Assembly (NCBI GenBank): GCA_028751875.1
Contig: CM054155.1
Span: 45,311,959-45,375,958 of the forward strand
Reading direction: 5' to 3'
Length of the DNA stretch: 64,000 nt
Origin: Rapana venosa
Taxonomy: Eukaryota > Mollusca > Gastropoda > Neogastropoda > Muricidae
Below the pieces are notes generated by a model that saw nothing but the letters and a program-made list of their open reading frames with translations, ran no database searches and had not been told where the DNA came from. Numbering within the stretch: position 1 is the stretch's first letter; each line of letters opens with the position of its first letter. Positions 9,495-22,816 of this stretch are shown piece by piece. The translations under genes and the position numbers were made by a program.

Positions 9495-12400
9495 GGTATT
9501 GAACAGGCTTTCGTCATAGTTATTATTTCTGCTGCAATATAGCAATTAAAAAACCCCATATAACTTTGATCACAATTCTGATCTGAAAACGGTAACATCG
9601 GCTAAGTAAACTTCCTCTTTTTGAATCTATGTAGACATTGCACTGCTGAGCACTGACATTGCACTGTTGCTGAATGAATCAACAGTTAGTCACATTATAT
9701 GCATACTTTTTGTCTAAAAATCATGGAGGGACAGAGAGCGTTTCTGAACAGGATGTCTGCATGATACATATGATGGAGTTGCCTAACTTGTGCGAAGAAA
9801 AGAGTGAGGGAGAGAAGAATCAAGATGTAGGCTGCAGGGTTTTGCCATTAATTTTATAGCACAAGTTTATTTGGGTAGATAACTGCCTTGATTTGTTCTG
9901 GTAAAGAGCTTTGATGCTGAAGGTAGCTCTGCTGCTGCTGCTGCTGCTGCTGCTGGTGTGGCTGTGCTGCACACGTACTTACTTAACTTACTGAACGGAT
10001 CCTTCACGCACAAACTCATTTGTATGATTGTGTACATGCACCTGTATACATGTATATGTGTGTATTCATGCAAGCATATAAATTTACACACATATATTAT
10101 GGAAACATATACATGCATGGACACACAGAATACATGGTTGCGTGTACTTGTACGCTTGTACATGTATGGGCATATATGCACACACACACAAACCTACACA
10201 CAATCATTCAGTGATCTACTGCTGTTAACACTAGTGCCATGATTTAACTGAAACTACCAAATATAACAAAAAATTGAGGATATATATATATCTATTTTTT
10301 CTTCACAAGATTTATCTTCCACTAAACTGAAAGGCTGCTATTGCAGCGTCTCTCTGCTTTTAGTTCAACCAAAGACAAAAACTGCTTCTTTTTTTTTATA
10401 TTGCTAGATATTTTTTTCTTCTTCATGATAACTTTTTGAGGACTGGAAACGAGAGAAACAAAGCCAAACTTCCTGCTGCTTATAAACTCTTGGCAACATT
10501 ATGTTGAAAGTCTTTGTAGGTGCTGATAATGCTTACAGATGAAGAAATGGCTATTGTGCTAAAATGGTAATATTTTGAGAGAAATGTATCTGTGCAATAA
10601 CTATGGACCAAACGGTTGCACTAAAGGATTGCTTCCTACAGAACAGATTGCACATACCTAGGGTCAATGTTGTCTTCCCTTTGTCTCAGCTGAGATCATG
10701 GAGATCTTTAAGGTCTCTGCTGGCAGGATGCTGTATTCTTTGATGTATCATACCCCCCCCCCCCCCCCCCTCCTTTCTTTTTTCTTCATTTTTATTGATG
10801 GGAAGGGGGAAGGCAGGTACCAAAAATAAAAAAAGATTTTTGCTAAATTTTTTCATGTCTCTGTGTGGAGACAACAATTGGGATATATTTTCTTGAGGGT
10901 TTAAAAAAAAAATTCTGACAACTTTGTGATGTAACTCACGATAATGTGGGTCACATCAGGTGGTTTAAGCTTTTAGGACTTAAAAAAAACAACCCAAACC
11001 AACCAAGATTCAGTTGATCCAAAAAAAACAGTGTATGCATTTATGTGATGTGATGATGTTCAAACTCCCATTATGTGTATTCCATCTGAAGTGGTAACCA
11101 AACTACATAACACTGAAACCATGTACATAAACCAAAAGTCTTACAATGTGTATGGCTTAAACAACCTTTAACCAAAATCCAGGACATAGAGACAATGTAC
11201 ATACCAAATAAGTCTTCTGCCATTTGTGGGTAAAGCAGGTGGTGTTTGTACTTAACTCAACAATCTCTGGCTGTAGGTAGCTGAGGGTTGTTGGTTTGTA
11301 GATTTATAACCGTGTGTTTCTGCCTATCTTCTGCTCATACCTGGACCTGCCCTACCTACGCTGTGTACGTCTTCCGTTAGAAATCGGTGTCATGGATTGG
11401 AACTGTGGCCATAATGGACGATTCTTTTTTTTCTTTTAAAACATTTTTTTTTTAGTGATCAAGATTGTGTTGATGCATGATGAGTTGATAAATGCCCGAT
11501 TGTTTGTTTTTTTAAATTGAAAATTGCTCGTTGTGTGATATCGCATTGAAAACTGTTCATTGTCATCGAGTCGTGTTCATGCATGAAAGCACTGGAATAG
11601 CTTCCTTTGTAGACGTGTTGTGTGTAAGGGTAGACCTGTATATGTGTGTTTGTATGTGTGCAGGTTTTGTGAGATGCTTGTAACTGAAGGGAGTGGTGTG
11701 GTGACTGAAAATTGTTTGTACAGCTTGAGTTGTGTCACATGAAGCATTTGCTACTTAGAACAGTATTGGTTATGTCGTATTGTCCAGCGAAATGTTAGTG
11801 TGTGTGCGTGCGTGCGTGTGTGTGTGTGTCTGCGTGCAAGTACATATGGTATATGCCATACACCACACACACAGGTCCATGCATGTCATTTTGTAGATCT
11901 TTATTATGCAACTAGGTTGTATGTTGTTGATATTTTACACTTTATTGAAGAAGTACCAAATAGAAATGGCGTAGAGTTTGGGGGGGGGGGGGAGGGTAGA
12001 TCACTGTCACATATTTAAAGTGTTTCAGGGCCATTGAGCTAGAGGAAGTGACTCATCCTGCACAGACAATCATGGGTTATCTGCTAAGTGAACAACATGT
12101 CTTAATTATCACAAGCTCACATCGTGTTCTTATGAAATAGATATATCGTAGGGTAGGGGTTTGGTACTTTTTTTTTCTCCATTTAATGCACGTTGCTTTG
12201 AACAGGCAGGTTGCTTCCTTTGCAATATGGTGTAGGTCCTGATGTTAGGGGCTGGCGGTGTTTGAGTATACGTCATTTCTGTTAATGCTACTCTGTCGTA
12301 GAGTGTTTCGCCTGGACAAAGAAGGGGTCACACACTTCAGAACAAGGGGTAGGATGGGGGAGCAGTGTATACAGTACAAACTATTGTCAGAATTTGCTCT

Positions 12401-15000
12401 TCGTTGTTTTTCTTCTACATGGTGTCATGGTGACTGTGTGCGCTGTGGGTGCACATTTTCTTTGGGACTTTTATGTGTAAAACTATTACAGACACAAATT
12501 TTTGTTTTTTGTTAAGAGCAAAGGAAAGTCCTGACAGTGTGTGATGCGACTTTATTTGTACCATAATTGTAATGTATGGATGTTTTATTACTACCTGATG
12601 TTGAACAAAAGTCCCATCTCAAATTATGTATTACTGACATGTTAACAAAAGACAGGGCTCACCTTAAAAGCTTTGTAGATGCCAAAGATAAGCAAAACAA
12701 ATTTTAAAACAAAATTTAAATCTGGGTAATGACAACCGGTGTGTCTGCTAAATGTCGGGTTCAGTTTGCTGCAGAAAATCAGTGTAAATAATCTGCTGTT
12801 CCTTCTTATGGTGCATGAATCAAAAACAAAGATAGTGAAATGGATCGGAAGGAGGGTAGGGCGGGTGTGTGGGGTTGTTACATGTAATTATGATTAATCA
12901 TATTGATGAGAACATTACACATTTTTGGTAATGTTGACAACATCACATACAGTTGAACAAAAAATTTCTTTAAATTGTTTGTGTTGAGTTGTATGTCTTG
13001 CTGGTGGTGATGCAAGTTTTGTCAAGGCTTTGAGTTATTACAACAACACTTTGATGCTGTGTTATTATTATTATTTTGGGGGGCATTGTGTTGCAGTTGT
13101 TTATATATATGTGTGTGTGTGTGTGTGACGTTTATGTCACTATACGATAATAGGAATTATCTTGTGGTATGCATATTATACTTCAGCATTTACCGTGTTT
13201 GTGAATGCATATTTTCAGTTGTTTGTGGCGAGTGTACCAGTGATCACCGCAGTTAGGTATGGTTTTCACCCTTTAGCACACCTTGTGAACTATGGGCTGT
13301 GAGCTGTTGAGCTATGCTGTGTAGCCATGGTGGTGTACATGTGCTAATAACTCAGCAGTACGAGTCCTTGGTATGTGAATTTATGTGTACACATATTTTG
13401 AAGCTGGAATGAGAACATTTTTGTACAGAAACGATTTTTTGGTCATTTTTGTTTTGTTTTGTTTCATGGTTAGTGTTTTTATATATATGCAAACTTTTAC
13501 TTTGGTTGTAAACGACGTATGCACATGAAAAGTTCTTGCTACTACTCTTGGCAGACTTTATGATGTTCAAACATGCAAAGGGGTGTGTGTGTGTGTGTGC
13601 GTGTATCTTCATGAGTGTACATACATGAATGTATGCACAAGAGTGTGTGTGTGCACTTCGGTGCACATCTGCATGTGTGTGTGCAATGCATTCATATGTG
13701 TGTGTCACTGTGTGTGTGTGTGTGTGCAGTACGTGCAGTTGTGTGCACTTGCATACCCATGCACTTACACACACAGAGACATGCAATATGAAACCAGAGT
13801 GGGAATGACGTGGAGGCCAGTTAACATGTGCAATTGTACTTTTTTTTTTCCCTTTCAAACTGAGAACAATGTACATCAATCATCATCCTTATTTTCAAAA
13901 CTGTTCACAATGTGCTGTGTATACGTATACACACATACTGCAACAGGAGAGCATTGCTGGTATGGCATGTTTACATTGCAGTATGGCATCATTTACTCCG
14001 TTAATCTCATAACTCTTGCTCTTTCATCGTCTGCATGTTATCATGTGTGCATTGTGCATGTTGGCTTGTACTTCTGACTTTAGTGGCCATCTTGTTTTCA
14101 TGAAGTATTGGTTGTCTTCCCTGCCCCCTATCCCTGTGTGTCGCTCATTTTAGTCCTTGTGGGATGATTTATGAATCATGCAGGATGGGAGGGGTGGGGG
14201 GTGTTGAGCACCAGGATACAATATGTTCAGTGTTATTGTAGCGATACGAGATTGCATGAGAGAGGGGAAGAGCAAGGGTGTTGTGTATAGTTACCTAAAA
14301 TGAGTGTAGCACTTGAGGATTAAGGATAGAGGGGGAGGGGGGAGGAGGAGCGTGAATGTTTGAAGCAAGCATGTGAACAGAGATCAAAAGGAGATTGTGT
14401 GACGGAGTACATGATGAATCGATAACAGAGTATGAAGGACTGTCAGTGTGATGTGACGAAAAATGGGGTTGACTAATTCTTCGTGTGTTACTTCCCCCCT
14501 CCCTGTGTGCATTCAGAATCATTTGGACAAATGTTTCTTTTCTTCCCGTTAGTGCTATCAAGGTAAATATGCAGCATGCATTCATTGTTGGTTTTTTGTC
14601 TGTTTTTTATCGTGTGTGTATTCATTCAGTGTACAGACCAAGTTTTGTGCTGTGACAAGAGCAGCAGGCATTTGTACATGTTTGTTTGCAATTTCATTAT
14701 GTTGATGTTTTGACTTTGATGGTGCTGCTTACGTGGCGGTGGTGATAGGGGGTGTGTGTGTGTGTGCATATGCATGGTTGCGTGCCTGCTGTGAGTAAAA
14801 AAAAAAAAAAAAAAGAAAGTGAGTACAAAATTACTGTCTTCCTTCCACTGCCCATGTGACATGTTAACGATCTGCTTCTCTGATTCTGTTGCTATAGTAT
14901 GATAGCTGTTGTTATGTATATCGTTATCACCCACCAGTTTTTCTGTAATGTGAGTAAGTGGGAACCACGGCATTGTGAGTAAACTGTGGATACAAAAGAC
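9495..15000. other. Intergenic or long 3' UTR
   Basis: No gene recognised. The stretch is AT-rich with a (CTG)8 run near 9930, CA/TG-rich segments at 10020-10200, 11800-11850 and 13580-13740, a C-run at 10753-10770 and an A-run near 14799. A weak AATAAA occurs near 10819. Short reading frames reflect CA/TG runs. Confidence 0.55.
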
Positions 15001-15410
15001 CTGTCCTTATCTCCATCCCCTGTGAGGGCCTCAGCTAGACCTCCCAGGTTCACCACTATGGTGAGATTTGTTTGTGCGTAACTGACCGTTTCCATTCTGA
15101 CTTTGGGTGGGTATGGTGTCTTAACACAACAACACCAGCATGCTTGCATTTAAAAAAATGTTGCCATCTGTTCTCACTGGCATGCAATGGCCTACTGCCC
15201 TGAAAGGTGGAACGGGACTTAACATGTGCGCAAGATGTTTTACTTGCGCTCGCTCGTGGAAGCTCGGTTTATAGTCGCAACTGAAGGAATTAAGGGGGGA
15301 GTGGAGTGGAACTGATGTTATCTCCAGGGGAGAAGCCCCCTGGTAGTGGCTTGAACCTGTGTGGTCACATCACGATCAGGCTTGATGCTAAGCACTAGGC
15401 TGTCCCCTGA
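15000..15410 (-). mobile_element. SINE-A copy
   Basis: Minus-strand copy showing, on the plus strand, CCCAGGTTCACCACTATGGTG (distal part), AATGGCCTACTGCCCTGAAA, CTCGGTTTATAGTCGCAACT and a degraded head ending AGCACTAGGCTGTCCC. Confidence 0.75.
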
Positions 15411-15685
15411 CCCCCCATGCCTACTTATAAGTCAGTCATTCTTGTTTTGTTTTGCACGTGTAACTAAGCAGCTGAGTGGTTTACAGGTTGATGTATGGAT
15501 AATCGTGTTTCATCTCTTTCATATCAGAAAGACATTGGTTTTTTGGGTTTTTTAAATGCAGTGTATTTTTGCTGATATGACAGAGTGTGTGTATTATGTG
15601 TGAAACCGTGTTTCATTTGCTCATGATGTGACTTTCATTGATATGTTTGATTTGGGGATGTAAACCAGGTTATTATTGTTATTTT

Positions 15686-15713
15686 GGGGGGGGGGGGGGG
15701 GGGGGGGGGGGGG
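15686..15713 (+). repeat. Poly(G) tract
   Basis: 28 consecutive G. A likely G-quadruplex former and a likely place for assembly error. Confidence 0.9.
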
Positions 15714-15944
15714 ATCTGGACTGCATTGCGCTATTTACTGCAGATCTATCCAGCCATTGTGAGAAGTTTTTTTTTTAATTAGAAAAACAGAACTTGACTG
15801 ATAGGTTTTGTATGCATCAGTAATTAATGCTTGTCAGTGTTGAACAGAGCAAGGTTATGGACTCTTTATTTTATCTGACAGTAACGCCAGTAAAACTGGA
15901 TCTGATGTTTTAAAATATATTTTATTCATTTTTATTCATCTATT

Positions 15945-16040
15945 TTTCTCGTTCCTTTGCTAGAGCTCCAGGGTTCACCAATGGTGAGATATTCCGTTCG
16001 TGACCATTTTTACCTACCATTAAGATAGCCGCATTCATTC
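15945..16040 (-). mobile_element. SINE-A distal fragment
   Basis: On the plus strand it shows AGAGCTCCAGGGTTCACCAA, then CCATTAAGATAGCCGCATTC, the reverse of the SINE-A distal segment. It abuts the 5' break of the LINE remnant at 16040. Confidence 0.7.
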
Positions 16041-16885
16041 CCTCTGCAGCAATGGAACCCTTGATGCAGGAGTTGCAGTGCGCATCGCCAAGGCCAGGTC
16101 TGCCTTCAGCAGACTTAACAACAGGCTGTGGAACAACAAAGGCATCAGGCTCAGCACCAAAATCAAAACTTAGAGCTGTCGTGCTGACCACCTTGTTGTA
16201 CTGCTGTGAAACATGGACGACGTACTGCCGTCACATTCAACAGCTTGAGCAGTTTCACCAGAGATGTCTACGAAAGATCCTCGGAATAAAGTGGCAAGAC
16301 AGGGTCTCCAGCCTCCAGGTCCTAGAGAAGAGCAGCCTGCCCAGCATCGAAAGCCTCCTGATCAAGTACCAGCTACGCTGGACAGGACACGTTGTCCGAA
16401 TGACAGACAGCAGGATCCCAAGGATGCTATTGTATGGCCAGCTGAAGGAAGGCCTCCGAAAACTTGGAAGACCCTACAAGCGCTTCAAGGACACCTTGAA
16501 GACGAACCTTAAAGCCTGTGACATAGACATCGCTACCTGGGAAACTGATGCCCTTGATCGTTCTTGCTGGAGGATGCTGTGCTCCAGTGGCATAAAGACG
16601 TTTGAAAACAAGAGAACGCTGGCCATTAAGGAGAAGCGTGAAAGAAGGAAGCAGGGCTCAACTTCTGGAGACGTTTTCCCTTGCAACACCTGTGGGAAGT
16701 GCTCTGCATCCAGAATCGGCCTCTTCTCCCATATGAGGATACATTCTGACAGATAAGCCTGCCTGCCTACTCATCCATCGATCCAGCGGGAGACTCCATC
16801 ATCATTCTGACTTCAGGGAAAATAGATTTCATGAATTTGAGCTCTGTCCTAAAGAAGCAGAGCCATGCTGCAGACATATATATAT
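16040..16885 (+). mobile_element. LINE remnant: C-terminus of reverse transcriptase ORF
   Basis: 5'-truncated non-LTR retrotransposon. One frame gives GTLDAGVAVRIAKARSAFSR, and after a shift near 16165 the +1 frame gives LRAVVLTTLLYCCETWT, QLEQFHQRCLRKILGIKWQD, LRWTGHVVRM and GRPYKRFKDTLK. It ends with a putative zinc finger CNTCGKCSASRIGLFSHMRI-H (C-x2-C, H-x4-H) and a stop at 16754-16756. This layout is known from the ORF2 C-terminus of several invertebrate LINE lineages. 5' truncation and the frameshift mean it is dead. The 3' UTR probably runs to the short (TA) run near 16880. Confidence 0.88.
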
Positions 16886-17150
16886 ATATATATCTGTGAG
16901 TGGTAAAGTGGAGAGGATGTAGGGCACTTCATGAACTCTTCGTTTCTTCCAGTCAGATCACGCCATTTCTGTTCAGGCTGGCAGTCCAGTTAAGACCACT
17001 AGGACTGGCTGGAAGCGAGACAAGTGACGGATATAACTGAGGGAATTACACGCTCCCCCAAAAAGATGGTACAGTGTAAACGTAACTCCTCATAGAGGAA
17101 ACAGCCAGGAAAGGGGACAGGAGCTGTCCAGCATGATGGTGTTGAACCAC

Positions 17151-17370
17151 AGTGGAAAAGACAGGGGTGTCAGTCAGCCTCCTCCTCCTTCTGTGGAACC
17201 ACAGGGGGAAGTGGAAAAGACAGGGGTGTCAGTCAGCCTCCTCCTCCTTCTGTGGAACCACAGGGTGAAGTGGAAAAGACAGGGGTGTCAGTCAGCCTCC
17301 TCCTCCTTCTGTGGAACCACAGGGTGAAGTGGAAAAGACAGGGGTGTCAGTCAGCCTCCTCCTTCTGTGT
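17151..17370 (+). repeat. 59-bp minisatellite, 4 copies
   Basis: The unit contains ACAGGGGTGTCAGTCAGCCT, CCTCCTCCTTCTGTGGAACC and ACAGGG-GAAGTGGAAAAG. The starts at 17161, 17220, 17279 and 17338 are exactly 59 bp apart; the last copy is shortened. Confidence 0.95.
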
Positions 17371-17589
17371 ACCGCTGCTGCTCAAGGACTGGTAACACAT
17401 CCTTTTCTTCTTATTATTCTGTGTTCCTTGTGGACAGCACACCTGATAGTTAGCAGGGGAGGGGGACAGGTCAGCATCAGCAGGTAAGACCTTCAGTGAT
17501 TTGGATGAGGAGGGTCAGGCATAACCTGTTGTCAGTATTTTGTATGGCTCATGTATAGCTTTGTTTATCCCTGAAGTCAGAATGTGGCT

Positions 17590-17682
17590 GCCTAAATGGA
17601 ATTATAACTTTAGCTTTGATTTGTCTCTGCAAGATATAGCGCTATATAAATTCCATTTATTATTATTATTATTATTATTAAC
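17590..17682 (+). mobile_element. LINE/SINE 3' tail fragment
   Basis: GCTTTGATTTGTCTCTGCAA, then GCGCTATATAAATTCC and an ATT run. This matches the 3' ends of SINE and LINE copies elsewhere in the window. Confidence 0.75.
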
Positions 17683-17699
17683 TGTTTCTGTAAAATAAT

Positions 17700-20183
17700 A
17701 TAAATGAAAGGATTTGGTAACAGATATTATCATATTATATGCAAGGAATGATTCAATTTTTTTCTCTTCATGACCACAAAAACCAGCAACAATAAAATAA
17801 TTTGTATATAGCAAAGTACCAAATAATAAAAAGTATGAAGTTAAAACAAATGAAGCAAAATGCAAGACAAAGAAATATTTGGCCCTCCCCCAAAAAAGAA
17901 AAGAAAGAAATAACGCGCAATGTGCCATGTCATATATATATAACAAAATTGTTTGAGCTCATACTGCAAACAGGGATAACATTAACACAACATGGAAAAT
18001 TATATCTCTCACCAAAAACACAAACCCAAAATGCAACTATTTTTTAATTTTTATTTTTAAAAATTATTTTCAATTGCTTCCGTTCACCGTTTCTCTGGAG
18101 CAGTTTACAATTACAGATTCACAGTCTGAGACAAAGCCAAACTCACAAAATACTCTCATCTTGCAATAAGCCAAACTAAAAACAAAAAAATTTCTAAGCA
18201 CCAAAAAAATCTTGGCATAACTACTTTTTTTTTAAAAAACCCATCACATAATAAATATTGAATTATCATGAACTTGTACAATGTAGATTATTATTTTCAC
18301 ATGTATTCTTGATTTAATGGATTAAAATTTTGAAAAACACAAACCCAGATAAATAATGCTTCCACACTCACACACCACACAACAAGACGGCACCCTTCAC
18401 ACACAGGCAGTAAGCATGCCCAGCCAGCCACACGCATCACTCGTCCCCACAGGTACATCTGCATGCACCGGCATCTTTCCCCCGTCTTTTATGTTCTTCA
18501 TTGTGTACTTTTAGGTAAGATTATATCTTTTTTCTGAGAAGCTGTTACAGTAATGGTAATTATTGATTGCGGTATTTCATTTGATACTCAAATATCAAAT
18601 GGATTGGTGGTGATACTTTTGTTTTTCTGGCTGTGCTAATGCACATTTTTCCAATCAATAGAATTTTATATCCAGAAAGTGTACACTGATTCACCACAGC
18701 CATGACTGTATGTCAATGAGGGAAAGGAATCAAAATGTCAAAGTTGATATCTCTACAAATCCAGGGTATTTGATATGAAACCAAGGGTCAGTGAATTTTT
18801 GATTATTTGGGTTGTTTTTTGTGAGGGGTGGTGGAGAGTATTTTTTCATGATGGTTGATGATTTTGTTAATAACTTTTTTTCCCAAATGTTTCTTTAATT
18901 TGGTGTGTTTTTTTCATGCTTTTTCCCCCCGAACTGCTATGTTTTCTTGCCACAGTTTAATTAATTGGTATGCTTTATTTGTCTCCATTGTTTTTTCAGA
19001 GTGGTATGTATGTTTTTCTCCCCAGTCAGATGTGCCAGGTGCTAGTGTGTTAAAACAGGGCACATTGGACGTTGGGACAGAACCACCCCTGTATCATGCT
19101 CTCCTCCCCTACCATCATGAAATGATGTCGTCACTGATGGCGATGCTAACTGACGTCAATGTGACTGCATGTCTAACTGTGATGTGTACTTGCTCAGCCT
19201 GTCTGTCTTCTCTCCCTTCTTTATGATGAATACATGAATGTGTGTGTGAGTGTGTGCATATGTGAGTCACTGAGTGTGTGCGTGTGTGCGCACATGCACA
19301 CTTTCATAATTGTGTATGCTTTTTTTTTTTTTTGGGGGGGGGGAGGGGGGGTTCAATTACAGATGTGGAATAAGTGAGCAGTGGAGCTTCAATGACTAAC
19401 TCAGCAGAAGTTTCAAAAATTTAAACACACCCCCTCCCCCACAAATGTACATGAATGTAAGACTGGGAAATAATGTAAGGGAAAAGTAAAGTGGCAAGTA
19501 TGTAAAGTGCCAATGTTGAATAAGCTCTGAGCAGGAATAAAAGGAAAACTATACATGCGGATTTTAAGGGCTTAAAATAATATTTGTTTCATTCTGCTCA
19601 GTGTGAAGCAGTTCACAATACTGAAAAACATTAACAAAAATAATACAAAGATAAAGAGCTCAACAACCATAACATCAGACTGAAAGGTAACGGGAATTAA
19701 AGTGGGCATGGGAAGTATACAAAATTCCTTCACGGAGTAAATAAATCCAGCATAGGAAAGAATAAAATGAAGGATGAGACTTTTTTCTGTGTTGTACAGA
19801 TAGATCTGTCCAAAAATAGTTAATTCTTTTGCTCAGTTGGAAGCTCACCATACTAATATATATATGAACAAAGTACAAAGAGATCATGCTCAACAGTTCA
19901 AAGAGACAGTGCTCAGCAACACACAGGACAGCGCTCACTGGACAATGCAAACAGATAGTGCTAAGAAAAAGAGCAGGGAGCTATCTTTACAACACCCCCC
20001 CCCCCCCCCCCCCCCTCCCAATTTCAAAAGTTATAGGAATTACAGTCAATTCCAGAATGAATTCTCAATGTGACTGTGTTTAAAGTTGGGAGTTCCAGTG
20101 ACATTTCTAAGAGAAAAGCATGAACATAAAGCTCAATACTAGGAACAGGCATAGTCTGAACTTTAAAAAGTTATGGCTCCAGT

Positions 20184-20232
<49 letters not shown>

Positions 20233-20550
20233 ATTATAGAAATGGGACTATAGGATGTTGGTGGTTCTGATGCCAATGTGTTCAAACTGTAGTTGATGTG
20301 TGTTTAAGTCTATGACTATAAGTGAACACATGTATACATTGTTTGGGTGGTGTTTTTTTTTATGTAACATGTACTATGTTAGCTTTCTGTGTTCAGAAAA
20401 ATGCTTCTACAATATGCAAATCGTACTCCCCTCCTCCCCTTTTCATTTTTGTACGGCCCGGAACAATCACTTTCTTACCACCCCCCTCCCCTCCCCCTCT
20501 CTGCCATCTTATTTATACTGTTGTGTAAATACTGTACGTCATTATCAGTT
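17700..20550. other. AT-rich intergenic sequence
   Basis: No gene recognised. It contains T/G homopolymers at 19320-19350, a C-run at 19987-20014 and (GA)n at 20186-20231. Confidence 0.5.
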
Positions 20551-20553
20551 GAC

Positions 20554-20559
20554 AATAAA
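20554..20559 (+). terminator. Candidate poly(A) signal AATAAA
   Basis: Canonical AATAAA in GACAATAAACC, followed within about 70 nt by GT-rich sequence (GGTTGTCATTCTGTCTGTTG). It could end a very long RYK 3' UTR or a separate non-coding transcript. The distance from the RYK stop (12.8 kb) makes the link uncertain. Confidence 0.3.
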
Positions 20560-21561
20560 CCATTGTGAAGACATGATGCTGCATGGGTATAGGTTGTCAT
20601 TCTGTCTGTTGGGAATGTGATTTGATTTATGACGTTTTCATTTTATTTAAGAAAGAAGGCTACCTCTTCTATTAGAAAATCAATGTATGTTCTGGAAAGC
20701 AATATATTCATTAATATGTACAGTGTTCACACAAACCTCAGTATAAAATTCAAAAACTTTTCAAGGAGCTTAAATTCACGGGGGTGTGATAAAAGCAGAT
20801 AATTTTACATAAAAGATTTGTTATAGCCCTCCCATGCTATGCTCCATCACTGACTCAGTGATTGCCACCCCAAACAGAATTGACAAAGTAATAAATATAC
20901 ATCTCTCTCCACCCCCACCCCCCTCCTTCCCACCCCCATGGTACATAAGCAATGCATTTGCTCTGTGGTGTGTGTGTGATGAGGGATGGTTTCATGCCTT
21001 GCTGTCAAACTGTTATGGTCATGCTATATGCTATGTTTAATCTGGAATTGGTTTGTATGTTTCATGTAAAACAAAAAAGTATATAATTATCTAGTTAAAA
21101 CAAAAATATGCTCAGTTCCATAACTGAGTATCTCTCAAAAGTCGGATACCACGTCTACCATCAATATTAGCGAAAGAACGCGGCATCCATACGTGGAAAC
21201 GGAAAGTACAAGGTTTACTCGCCTTGGTCACCTCGTTTTACAAAATCAGGGCGCAGATTTCATTTAGGCCTGAGCATAATTATGGCACCAGTTGTGTCGA
21301 ATTTCGTTACCTTGTATCTGTTCCACTTGTGTTGTCCTAAGTGTCAAATTTGCTCTTGGAAGTTGGCTTCAGGGCAACTCTTCTTTGAAAGCCATTGTTT
21401 TTTTTATCCCACACACGGAGCGAAAAAACGTTTTGTTTGTTGCTACTACTTTATTACAGCCTCCAAGCATTGCTACTGTCTGTTAGACAGGACTCAATGC
21501 ATAGTATTTGCTCTGCTTAGGCCTAATGACAAAAATTCATCTAAACTTGGGCAGTCCATAG

Positions 21562-21588
21562 ACTTCCGGAGACATACTGCGCATGCGC
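21562..21588 (+). promoter_or_regulatory. ETS and NRF1-like motif pair
   Basis: ACTTCCGG (ETS core) at 21562-21569 and TGCGCATGCGC (NRF1-type palindrome) at 21578-21588. Such pairs are common in housekeeping promoters. A YY1-like GCCGCCATCC lies near 21919. Motif recognition only. Confidence 0.35.
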
Positions 21589-22221
21589 TAAATTAATGTT
21601 TACCTTCCTTTCAGACTTTGGTGAGGTCGGCTATTTCTTGTTCTTTTCGTCCGTGCACTCGCACCCAGTAGAGACTTCAATTGTTTTTCCGCACAATAAT
21701 GCATATTTAGTTTATTATCGTCATCATCTTCAATGAGAATACTTTTGTTAGACAAGTCTTGCCTTTCAAGGTTTGCCACTGGTTGTCATTTTGGTCATTT
21801 TCAAAAGGATTCAGGATTCAAAGTCTTAATCTAATATTCCTTTTTTAAAAACAACACCACCTGACAATCGCTAATACGGAATTCCGTTTTGAACGTAAGA
21901 AAAATCACCCATGCAGTAGGCCGCCATCCTGTCAGTGAAAACAGGAATAATTTTTGACAGGAATAATTTTCTGACCTCCAAGGTTTCATTAAACTGAAAG
22001 GAGAGAGGACTGGCAGTTCAAAAAGCTTTAGAGGAATAAATAATATGGGGGAACAGCAGACTTCGAATATCCTCCCTCTCTAGCTGTTGTGATCTTCTTC
22101 CTAGCCTGGCCTGGCCTACATACGACAGTGTCTGCTGCTGGCTTCTCACTGTTCTAAGGCAGAACTGTAGCCTATAACTCTCCGACCCTTCCACCTCTCC
22201 CCCTTTCTCCACCATCCTCCC

Positions 22222-22312
22222 TCACACACACACACACACAACACACAGAGTGAGAGAGAACACACACACACACACACACACACAAGTGAGAGAGAAACAC
22301 ACACACACACCA
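22222..22312 (+). repeat. (CA)n with interspersed AGTGAGAGA
   Basis: Three CA runs separated by GTGAGAGAGAA-like spacers. Confidence 0.9.
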
Positions 22313-22411
22313 CACGTAAAGTGTAGAGAATTTGACTTTCGCTCAGTCCACTAACCTTATGCAGTCCATGAAACACGCAGATCAGCAAGCGATGTAAGGC
22401 TTACCTGCTTT

Positions 22412-22523
22412 TTGATTGGTGGAGAGTAAAGTGTCTTTTGATTGGTGGACAGTGAAGTGTTTTCTGATTGGTGGACAAGTGAACATGAGCTCGTGTCACC
22501 TGACCTACCGTAGTCTATATAAA
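22412..22523 (+). promoter_or_regulatory. Candidate promoter: three CCAAT boxes and TATA
   Basis: GATTGGTGGA occurs three times, with ATTGG at 22415, 22441 and 22467, exactly 26 bp apart (CCAAT boxes on the minus strand; NF-Y binds either orientation). TATATAAA follows at 22516-22523, 45 bp after the last box, giving an expected start near 22545-22550 on the plus strand. No recognisable coding sequence follows. It is not part of RYK or ABCC5. Confidence 0.5.
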
Positions 22524-22816
22524 GAACCTAGCATGGGTGGCGGGTGGGGAATTTATAAAGCTGCGACAGCTAATTCAGGCCCTGGGGTGGGGGGCGGGTA
22601 TGTATCGCGGTTTTTTGAAATTAAAGTCTTCTTTTAAAACACTTTTTCAAATTTATTTTGTCAGAAATATGATCGTAGGAACATTTTATATCCCCCTAAA
22701 CAAAATAAAACAGAAAGAAACCCAAAATGAAGAAGTCGAAAAAAAAAAATTCCCGAAAAAATGGGAGAGGTTTTTGACAGGCATACAAGAAAATGGGAAC
22801 AGTTTGGGTTGTTGGT

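Noticed and set aside
21282..21596. 104-codon plus-strand frame starting MAPVVSNFVTLY
   Set aside because: No recognisable family, Cys-rich by chance in AT-rich DNA, and no splice or promoter arrangement pointing to it.
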